From contig NZ_CP136708.1 in NCBI RefSeq assembly GCF_032925565.1, forward strand, positions 3,906,001-3,970,000: 64,000 bases of DNA, given 5' to 3'. Position 1 is the first letter of the stretch; each line of letters begins with the position of its first letter. Below are positions 57,344 through 64,000 of this stretch, in pieces. Both the position numbers and the translations under genes were made by a program. This stretch comes from Alteromonas sp. CI.11.F.A3. GTDB lineage: Bacteria > Pseudomonadota > Gammaproteobacteria > Enterobacterales > Alteromonadaceae. Under the pieces are notes generated by a model, which saw only the letters and a list, made by a program, of their open reading frames with translations, was not told the origin of the DNA and searched no databases.

Positions 57344-58605
57344 TAGGCAATCCTCTCTGGTACAGGCTTAGTTTTCTCGTTACGGCTGTATAGGAACAAC
57401 AACACGAAGAAACCAAAGTACATAACAGTCGCGATTTGCGACGCAACAATCTTCCAGTTTTCTTGAGGTGTCGCACCTAAGTAACCTAAGAAAACGAACA
57501 CAATTGCGAACACAATAAGGTTTACTGTGTGTAAACCACAACGATAGCGCCAAGATTTAACACGACCGCGATCTATCCATGGTAAAGCGAACAGGGCTGC
57601 AATAGCACCAAACATAGCAAGTACACCAATTAGCTTATCAGGTACGGCCTTAAGAATGGCGTAGAACGGCGTGAAGTACCAAACAGGGAAGATATGTTCA
57701 GGTGTTTTCAACGGGTTCGCAATTTCAAAGTTAGGATGCTCAAGGAACTTGCCGCCCATTTCAGGTGCGAAGAACAAGATATACGTGAACAAGGCTAAGA
57801 AAATACAGAATGCTACCAAGTCTTTCAGCACCATGTGCGGGAAGAATGGCAAGATGTCATCAGCGATATCATACTTGCTAGTGTAGTACTCATGAATTTG
57901 GAACTTAGTCTTTTCTGACTCAGGTAACGAGCCTTTCTTATGCTTAATGGCAATACCGTCTGGGTTGTTTGAACCCACTTCGTGTAGCGCAATAATGTGT
58001 AGGAACACTAAAATAACAATAACCAATGGCAATGCAATAACGTGCAGTGCAAAGAATCGGTTTAGCGTAGCACCCGAGATAACATAGTCACCTTGTAGCC
58101 AGATAACTAAGTCTGGACCTACAACTGGAATCGCACCAAATAGCGATACAATTACCTGTGCACCCCAGTAAGACATTTGTCCCCAAGGCAATACATAGCC
58201 CATGAAGGCTTCAGCCATTAGCGCAAGGTAGATAAACATACCAAACACCCAAAGCAATTCACGCGGCTTTTGGTAAGAACCGTAAATCATGCCGCGGAAC
58301 ATATGCAGATATACCACAATGAAGAACGCCGAAGCGCCAGTACTGTGCATATAGCGAATGATCCATCCGTAATCGATTTCACGCATGATGTATTCAACAG
58401 ACGCGAACGCACCTTCAGAAGTCGGTACGAAATTCATTGTTAACCAGATTCCAGTAATAATTTGGTTAACTAAAACGATGGTAGCCAAGAATCCAAACAC
58501 GTACCAAAAGTTCATGTTTTTAGGGGCTGGGTATTGGATGGCGTGCATATTCGCCACACGCATAATTGGAATACGCGCTTCAATCCACTCTAAAAAAGCA
58601 TTCAT
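57343..58605 (-). CDS. petB: Ubiquinol-cytochrome c reductase, cytochrome b
   Basis: 420 residues from the ATG at 58605; the longer in-frame start would extend into petA. Eight or nine TM helices with four haem histidines, the Qo motif (PVVGPDL and a PEWY-related PVWYFTPFYAIL, where Glu is replaced by Val), and GYVLPWGQMSYWGAQV. Mitochondrial-type undivided cytochrome b. The PEWY glutamate appears as PVWY here, a known variant in some proteobacteria. Confidence 0.94.
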   Translation of the reverse strand: MNAFLEWIEARIPIMRVANMHAIQYPAPKNMNFWYVFGFLATIVLVNQIITGIWLTMNFVPTSEGAFASVEYIMREIDYGWIIRYMHSTGASAFFIVVYLHMFRGMIYGSYQKPRELLWVFGMFIYLALMAEAFMGYVLPWGQMSYWGAQVIVSLFGAIPVVGPDLVIWLQGDYVISGATLNRFFALHVIALPLVIVILVFLHIIALHEVGSNNPDGIAIKHKKGSLPESEKTKFQIHEYYTSKYDIADDILPFFPHMVLKDLVAFCIFLALFTYILFFAPEMGGKFLEHPNFEIANPLKTPEHIFPVWYFTPFYAILKAVPDKLIGVLAMFGAIAALFALPWIDRGRVKSWRYRCGLHTVNLIVFAIVFVFLGYLGATPQENWKIVASQIATVMYFGFFVLLFLYSRNEKTKPVPERIA

Positions 58606-58606
58606 A

Positions 58607-59239
58607 TTACACAGCCTCCGCTTCTGAGCCGAGGATGATATTTGTATCATCAACGAACTGATAAGGCGGTACAACAAGGTTCAATGGCGCAGGTACGTTT
58701 TGGAATACACGACCAGCCATATCAAACTTAGAACCGTGACATGGGCAGAAGAAACCATCTGGAACCCCTTCAACCACTTCTTCGAAAGCACCATCTTTAA
58801 GGTGCTGCGGTGAGCAACCTAGATGCGTACAAATACCGACTAAGATAAGGTACTCTTCTTTCATAGAACGGAAACGGTTCTGGGCAAACGTAGGTTGTTG
58901 CTCTGCTTCAGAGTTAGGATCTTTCAGTTTATCTTCGTGAGTGCTCAATTCTTCCAGAATTTCAGGGGTACGACGAACAATCCATACAGGCTTGCTTCGC
59001 CACATCACACGCACTAGCTGTCCAGGTTCAATCCCGCTGATATCTACTTCAACGTCAGCACCGGCCGCTTTCGCTTTGGCACTTGGATTCCAGGACGCAA
59101 TAAAAGGCACTGCCGCTCCAACAACACCTACACCACCAACTACCGACGTGGCAACGGTCAAGAACCGACGACGGGTGTTGTTTTCTGGCTGGTTGTCATT
59201 GTGTGCAGACTCTGTTGCATCTACAGATACATTGCTCAT
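58607..59239 (-). CDS. petA: Ubiquinol-cytochrome c reductase, Rieske iron-sulfur subunit
   Basis: 210 residues from the ATG at 59239, eight bases after GGAG; the ATG two codons earlier overlaps the ribosome site. The Tat-type N-terminus NNTRRRFLTVATS is followed by a TM helix. The [2Fe-2S] ligands are in ICTHLGCSPQ and CPCHGSKFD. First gene of petABC. Confidence 0.95.
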   Translation of the reverse strand: MSNVSVDATESAHNDNQPENNTRRRFLTVATSVVGGVGVVGAAVPFIASWNPSAKAKAAGADVEVDISGIEPGQLVRVMWRSKPVWIVRRTPEILEELSTHEDKLKDPNSEAEQQPTFAQNRFRSMKEEYLILVGICTHLGCSPQHLKDGAFEEVVEGVPDGFFCPCHGSKFDMAGRVFQNVPAPLNLVVPPYQFVDDTNIILGSEAEAV

Positions 59240-59589
59240 CCACATTTCTCCAGGTTCGGATAATTATGATGTATAACCCTAACTTTTACTGGTTTTATCA
59301 CGTTAGGATCGCCCATCATATGGCTTGTCATGAAGTTAACTCGAAGGCACTTATGTGCTCTTTCGAGAATTCACTAAAGTTTCGTCAAATTTCGACCGCA
59401 AATGATAAAAGAAAAGCCCTTATAAACACAAGGTTTTACTGGTATTTAAGCAATAAATTAATCTGGGGTCATTGTTAAGAATTAGTGAGTGATTGGAATA
59501 AAATCAAGAATTTGACCGAAATTCGGCCAAATCTCTTAGTTATATTACAAGATTGTTATAAACCTTTGACGCTATAGTACGAAAATATT
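59240..59589. other. petA upstream region
   Basis: 350 bp without a gene, between the M20 amidohydrolase stop and petA. It should hold the pet promoter and contains a 21-bp palindrome at 59511-59531. No terminator hairpin for the M20 gene was recognised. Confidence 0.6.
59511..59531. repeat. 21-bp near-perfect palindrome
   Basis: TTTGACCGAAATTCGGCCAAA: ten-base arms around a central A with one mismatched pair. With no loop it looks like a dimer-binding operator rather than a hairpin. It is 272 bp from the petA start and 59 bp past the M20 stop. Confidence 0.55.
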
Positions 59590-61110
59590 CTACTTACGAT
59601 AATCGAGTGCTGGTGCTCTCTGCCCAAGCATGGATTCATAGTTCAACGTACTTTTTCGTTGCTGAAACTCTAGCTTCGCTTTACTAATATTTTTAGGTTC
59701 AGCAAAAAGCGATATGGCGGTTTGCGTGATGACCTCACTGGCCAAATACATACCTTTGTAACCAATATCAGTACCACTCATTGCTGACGCCTGCCAAGTA
59801 TGAGGCGGAGTTCCTTTTACCCAGGTGGCGCTAGATAGTCCTACCGTAGGCACTTGCCAACTCACATCACCTACATCAGTTGATGCCGACCAAACAGTAA
59901 TCTTTTCATCAAAGGGCTCTGGTGTGCTGTGAGCATTGTGATTAAAGGTCTGCTCGCGGGTACTACTTATTTCGTTAGCAAACTGCTGCTCACTTTTAGT
60001 CAAAATAATTGGCGGTGCGGCGTCAATATGCTTGTGCATTAATTTTGATAAGGTCACATTAGGTAATACATTCCATACCCCACCTGTGACTTCCCAATCA
60101 ACACGGGTTTCAGTGCCAAGTGCTGCACCCTTCGCCGCTTTTTCCAATCTATCCCATAATGATAACACGACAGCAGGCTGTGCTGAGCGCACGTAATAAT
60201 ACACTTCGGCGAAGTCCGGCACTACGTTGGGCGCTGTTCCGCCGTTAGTGATGACATAGTGAATTCTCGTGCCATCCGGCACATGCTCACGCATTAAATT
60301 TACCATTATGTTCATGGCTTCTACGCCATCTAATGCCGAGCGCCCTTTATCTGGCGCCGCGGCAGCATGCGCAGCTACACCGTAAAAACGAAACTTACCG
60401 CTCTTATTGGCCAGCGAAGATGAGGGTGAAGAACTCGTACTATCTGATGGGTGCCAGTGAAGTGCAACATCTACATCTTCAAATACGCCAGCTTTCACCA
60501 AATAAACTTTCCCTGAGCCCCCTTCTTCAGCAGGTGCACCAAAAACCTTCAGAGAACCTTGATTTGGATGGGTATCGAGGTAATCAGCTAAGCTAAGCGC
60601 AGCGCCTATTACCCCTCCGGCAAACAAATTGTGTCCACAAGCATGACCTGCGTGAACATGTCCGTTAGTACTAATCGGCTGTTTGTCAGACGTATTTAAA
60701 ACTCCCATGCTGGGTAGGGCATCCATTTCGGCAAGTAAGCCTATAACAGGCTTATGCTCGCCATCTTCCGTCTGACCTGCTGGACTGTATTGTGCAATGA
60801 ATGCAGTGGGCATACCCGCAACACCAGCACTAATATCAAAGCCACGTTCAATCAGCGTTTGTTGCATTAACGTGCTGCTGTTGTGCTCTAAAAAACCCAG
60901 TTCAGGCTTTTCCCACATGGTTTTTGCAATATGTTTCATTGTGCTTTGATGAGCGAAGGTCACCGCGGCTTTAGAGTCGATACCCGAAACACCTGCCTGC
61001 TCAACGCTTTGAGCCTTAACAGCGCCAACAACACTAATAGAGGACATGAGCACTGCGATAGCAAGTTTACGGCGAAGCGCTTTAGGTTTAGTTGTGCATA
61101 AATACATCAT
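59590..61110 (-). CDS. Exported M20 amidohydrolase (AbgB-like)
   Basis: 506 residues with a signal peptide (RRKLAIAVLMSSISVVGAVKA). M20D-type metal-site motifs: GLLAEMDALP, GHVHAGHACGHN (Cys158, His160), APAEEGGSGK (Glu195-Glu196), VAAHAAAAPDKGRSALD and a late PPHTWQ. Its overall form resembles p-aminobenzoyl-glutamate hydrolase subunit B, but the signal peptide places it in the periplasm. It probably hydrolyses an N-acyl or amide bond in peptides. It overlaps the M14 gene by one base. Confidence 0.88.
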   Translation of the reverse strand: MMYLCTTKPKALRRKLAIAVLMSSISVVGAVKAQSVEQAGVSGIDSKAAVTFAHQSTMKHIAKTMWEKPELGFLEHNSSTLMQQTLIERGFDISAGVAGMPTAFIAQYSPAGQTEDGEHKPVIGLLAEMDALPSMGVLNTSDKQPISTNGHVHAGHACGHNLFAGGVIGAALSLADYLDTHPNQGSLKVFGAPAEEGGSGKVYLVKAGVFEDVDVALHWHPSDSTSSSPSSSLANKSGKFRFYGVAAHAAAAPDKGRSALDGVEAMNIMVNLMREHVPDGTRIHYVITNGGTAPNVVPDFAEVYYYVRSAQPAVVLSLWDRLEKAAKGAALGTETRVDWEVTGGVWNVLPNVTLSKLMHKHIDAAPPIILTKSEQQFANEISSTREQTFNHNAHSTPEPFDEKITVWSASTDVGDVSWQVPTVGLSSATWVKGTPPHTWQASAMSGTDIGYKGMYLASEVITQTAISLFAEPKNISKAKLEFQQRKSTLNYESMLGQRAPALDYRK

Positions 61111-62306
61111 TATTGCTCACAACTTGCCGCTTCGTCTGCACACGCTTTAATATAAAATGCCTCAGCAGGGGTGGCCATTAACGTATCGATAAGCGTATTA
61201 GCCGCATGTTTAGCAACGTAGCGCGTTTTCTCATTCGGCTCATTATCACCGACTTCGTAGGTAACCCCATGCACGTGATAAACATCAGCAAAAAACTGTT
61301 TAAATACCCCCTTCCCTGGCGAAGTTCCAGGTTTATCTACGACTTTAAACACGCCTTTTGTTTGCGTTTGCAAGTCGGCTAACCAGCCTACAACCATGTC
61401 GCTTGGGGCGATACTTTCATCTACCGGAATGGTATAAAAAACATTGTTATGAGTAGAGTGGAAGTCCATACCCATTACAATTTTCCCGCCAGCATTCGTT
61501 ATTTTATCCAAATACGTTTTCACTGCTTTGGTCTCTGGTTGAGAGAATACATTCCAATCGCGGTTTAGATCTTTATGCCCAAGGCTATGTCGCCAATGTC
61601 CATTAGCTACACCATCCGGGTTTATATTTGGCACTACTAACACATTAAAACGTGACAAAAACGCACTACTTTTAGATGTAGTCGTTAAAAATGCATTGAG
61701 AAAAGAGAACATGGCTACCGCACCTGTTACTTCAGGAGGATGTTGGCGACCAACGAAAATAACCCACTCTGTGTTTTCTGGCTTTTCTAAAGCAAACGCA
61801 GAAAGCGTGCGGCCTTCGGTAGACTTTCCAATCGTAAATGGCTTAATGGCAAAGTCCTGCTCTGCTTGTTTTAGCCAGTTTGTGTAAACTGAATTTGGAA
61901 TAGGACGCTGGGCTGCCACATAGAGTGGCTTTTTTGATACGGGTAAAGTTAGTGTCATGCCCTGCTCTGTGGTATCAAACGCGGTTATTTTCCAGCTTTT
62001 TTGATCGTAACTCACTTTGGGTAAATACCTTGGTGTATAACCGTCAAAGGTCAGCACTACGTCTACTTTTTCTGCTTGTTTTGACGATGTATCACCTGCT
62101 GCGGTAACACTAAAGTAATACCAAGGGCTAGGATTTATGGGCTTATCTTCTGGTGAGAAGCTCAATACATAGGTGCCGTTTTCGTCGACTTCACAGGAAT
62201 CTAACTTACCGGCTTCAAAATCTGCAGAAAAAGTAACGCCTTCGAATTCACACGCCAATGTAACAGGGGAAGCAAATGCCAGTGCAATGAAAAGTAATCG
62301 GAACAT
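61110..62306 (-). CDS. Exported M14 zinc carboxypeptidase
   Basis: 398 residues; signal peptide cut near TLA. An N-terminal beta domain (20-135) is followed by the M14 catalytic domain: zinc ligands His189 and Glu192 (GRQHPPEVTG) and His283 (MDFHSTHN); substrate residues in NINPDG and DLNRDW; catalytic Glu351 in VTYEVGDN. Overall plan resembles the M14-type cytosolic carboxypeptidase family (N-domain plus peptidase). It lies in the TonB receptor - M14 - M20 unit. Confidence 0.9.
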   Translation of the reverse strand: MFRLLFIALAFASPVTLACEFEGVTFSADFEAGKLDSCEVDENGTYVLSFSPEDKPINPSPWYYFSVTAAGDTSSKQAEKVDVVLTFDGYTPRYLPKVSYDQKSWKITAFDTTEQGMTLTLPVSKKPLYVAAQRPIPNSVYTNWLKQAEQDFAIKPFTIGKSTEGRTLSAFALEKPENTEWVIFVGRQHPPEVTGAVAMFSFLNAFLTTTSKSSAFLSRFNVLVVPNINPDGVANGHWRHSLGHKDLNRDWNVFSQPETKAVKTYLDKITNAGGKIVMGMDFHSTHNNVFYTIPVDESIAPSDMVVGWLADLQTQTKGVFKVVDKPGTSPGKGVFKQFFADVYHVHGVTYEVGDNEPNEKTRYVAKHAANTLIDTLMATPAEAFYIKACADEAASCEQ

Positions 62307-62381
62307 GATATCTCCATGAAATAAGCGCCCCCCTAATGGTAGGCGCCTTTTTATGATGTAAAAGTAGGTTAAGTGTTTAAC

Positions 62382-64000
62382 TTAGAATTTATGATTAAGT
62401 GTTACGTAGGTATAACGGCCAATCGATGAATGGAGGCTGCTGCTGAAACCAAAGGTTTCATCGGCAAACGGCGGTTCTTCGTTAGTGAGGTTACGCATGC
62501 CTACGGTCACTTTCGTTTTTCCGCTAAACAATGCATCTTCACTAAAGCGGTAACTTACGTACGCATCTAACGTTGACCAATCATCAATGACGTAAGTCAC
62601 TAAATCACCTGAATCGTCGGTATAATTTAAGCTAGTGTCTTCAACATCACTAACGTAACGATATTTAAGACCGGCACGCCATGCATCTTGAGAATAGGTT
62701 AGCGATAAATTAGCCCGCCATTCTGGGCGTTCGTTTTGACGAATAAGGTCGCCATCGCTACCAAATATGGCCACTTGCTCCCCTTCGTACAATAACGCTT
62801 CGTTTCCCGCTTCTTGCGCTGCAACCACTAGGTCTGTGATATCGTCAGATCCTTGATCGAACTTTCGTAAGTTGGCGGCACTGAGCTTAATGGAAAAATC
62901 ACCTACTTCAGTTTCAAAACGGTAATCAGCACTGTAATCGATACCAGAAATATCTCTTGGTAGTAAGTTAGTGTAGTCGTTTCGAATATATATAATTTCG
63001 TCATTTTCATCACGAACAACATTTTCATTCGCGCTACCCTGGCTACGCAATAATGCGTCATACAAAATTTGCGTTTGGCTATTTAAAATACCCACCGTGT
63101 TCTCTTGCTTGATTTGCCACCAATCGACTGTAAGGGTTAACGCTTGGGTAGGCGTAAGTACTACACCAAACGAGTAGTTTTCACTTTCTTCGGGGCTTAA
63201 GGTATCACTGCCATTTCGAAGTTCTAGCGTACCGCGATTCGTTTGTGTCAACGGATCGGTTCTGGTATTTGAACGGGCAACATTTACTGCTGTGGTTTGT
63301 GGTAACCCTGGCGCTTTGAAGCCCCCTGAATAAGCACCACGAATTAACGCGTTTTCATTTACTGTCCATGCAAGGGCAAATTTAGGTTTAAATACGCTGC
63401 CTACGTCAGAGAAATCTTCGTAACGACCAGCCACCTGCAAATTCAAACTTTCAATAAAGGGTTTATCGGCCAGCAATGGAATAGCAAATTCCACATACGC
63501 AGATACCACATTGCGACTTCCGCTGGCATCCGGCGTGGGGCTACTTCCTAATACTTGGCTAGCAATTTCAGACGAAGTGCCACCCACTAAGTCACTGAAA
63601 AACAACGTGCCGTTCAAATCATCGGTACGTTTGTCGAAAAAACTTTCATAGCGATATTCAATACCTGCGGCAAAACCTACATCACCGGCGGGTAAACTAA
63701 ATAAATCTGGTCGAGATACTTTGGCATCAATTGAAGCAAGTTCTGTTTCTGACTCCCGCTCAACGTCCACCATAAAACTGTCGATAACACTTTGAGATAC
63801 CGGCGTATCGTCAACCGTATTAGGGTTAGTCACACTGGCGCCGCTAAAAATATTGTAAGCCGTACTTTCATCGGTACTATTAACCGCTTGTTGGAACAAG
63901 GTGGTGTTAATTCGATTTGCGGTATCGATAGTATTGGCTTTTGAATACAACACGGCTGAATCGAAGTCCCAATCCCCGATATAACCCCGAGAGCCTGCCA
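62382..64000 (-). CDS. TonB-dependent receptor, C-terminal part
   Basis: 539 codons are visible; the gene continues past 64000. Strands of a 22-stranded barrel are recognisable: FAAGIEYRYESFF, VVSAYVEFAIPLL, LQVAGRYEDFSDVGSVFKPKFALAWTV (parts), LIRGAYSGGFKAPGLPQ, and the C-terminal STLDAYVSYRFSED, VTVGMRNLTNEEPPF, GRYTYVTLNHKF with final Phe. The GFKAPGLPQ and late NLTNEEPP motifs are typical of TonB receptors for peptides or glycans. Plug and TonB box are outside. It is 75 bp upstream of the M14 gene on the same strand. Confidence 0.93.
   Translation of the reverse strand, partial: AGSRGYIGDWDFDSAVLYSKANTIDTANRINTTLFQQAVNSTDESTAYNIFSGASVTNPNTVDDTPVSQSVIDSFMVDVERESETELASIDAKVSRPDLFSLPAGDVGFAAGIEYRYESFFDKRTDDLNGTLFFSDLVGGTSSEIASQVLGSSPTPDASGSRNVVSAYVEFAIPLLADKPFIESLNLQVAGRYEDFSDVGSVFKPKFALAWTVNENALIRGAYSGGFKAPGLPQTTAVNVARSNTRTDPLTQTNRGTLELRNGSDTLSPEESENYSFGVVLTPTQALTLTVDWWQIKQENTVGILNSQTQILYDALLRSQGSANENVVRDENDEIIYIRNDYTNLLPRDISGIDYSADYRFETEVGDFSIKLSAANLRKFDQGSDDITDLVVAAQEAGNEALLYEGEQVAIFGSDGDLIRQNERPEWRANLSLTYSQDAWRAGLKYRYVSDVEDTSLNYTDDSGDLVTYVIDDWSTLDAYVSYRFSEDALFSGKTKVTVGMRNLTNEEPPFADETFGFSSSLHSSIGRYTYVTLNHKF

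Noticed and set aside
57343..58605. PVWY in place of PEWY in cytochrome b as a defect
   Set aside because: The rest of the Qo site and the complete petABC operon are intact, and PVWY-type variants occur in proteobacterial bc1 complexes.
62318..62353. Imperfect hairpin between the TonB receptor and M14 genes
   Set aside because: Stem has a bulge and on the coding strand lacks a T-run, so I did not call it a terminator.

Overview
The window reads as chromosome of a marine gammaproteobacterium of the Alteromonas/Glaciecola type. The support is sequence-level: the lptC-lptA-lptB-rpoN-hpf-ptsN-rapZ-ptsO, mlaFEDCB-ibaG-murA, zapE/zapG-degQ-degS and petABC-sspAB blocks all have gammaproteobacterial order, and the proteins are gammaproteobacterial in type. 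Extracellular peptidases, a TonB receptor and many sensory proteins fit a marine heterotroph. Species assignment is inference. I see no tRNA, CRISPR array, insertion sequence or prophage.

Layout. 1-9 kb: 5' part of a secreted S9-type peptidase; a minus-strand tkt-epd-pgk-fba sugar-phosphate operon with a class I aldolase; metK behind tandem MetJ boxes; a CYTH triphosphatase. 9-12.7 kb: a small exported protein, a DnaQ-fold exonuclease, and the divergent yqhD/yqhC-type pair. 12.8-19 kb: a sensory cluster of a periplasmic binding protein, a membrane hybrid histidine kinase with a LOV-type (blue-light) domain, and a GGDEF-EAL protein, followed by rnpB on the minus strand. 19.4-24.3 kb: minus-strand unit of a small exported protein ending in a SecM/RAPP-like arrest motif, a fused SecDF and a K+/H+ antiporter. 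24.4-31.5 kb: accessory region with a PEP-CTERM-like protein, three tandem secreted tail-collar paralogues, a Sel1-repeat protein, DUF421 and DUF2306 membrane proteins and a membrane AraC regulator. 31.5-51.6 kb: core envelope and regulatory genes (YeeN/YebC, ZapE, ZapG, DegQ, DegS, MurA, IbaG, Mla system, YrbG, KdsD, KdsC, LptC/A/B, RpoN, HPF, PtsN, RapZ, NPr, MgtE). 51.7-64 kb: a soluble cache-domain protein, an AraC regulator, a tRNA-binding protein, SspA/SspB, the cytochrome bc1 complex, and a peptide-use set (M20 amidohydrolase, M14 carboxypeptidase, TonB-dependent receptor running off the window).

The most interesting item is the 135-residue ORF at 23645-24052 (minus), 70 bp before the SecDF gene. 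It has a SecM-like long-n-region signal sequence and ends R-G-P-P-S-S-L. Aromatic residues sit 13 and 8 positions before the arginine, the spacing of Phe150 and Trp155 to Arg163 in SecM. I propose that it is a secretion-monitoring translation-arrest peptide controlling this SecDF and possibly the antiporter behind it. Second is the LOV hybrid kinase paired with an orphan periplasmic binding protein.
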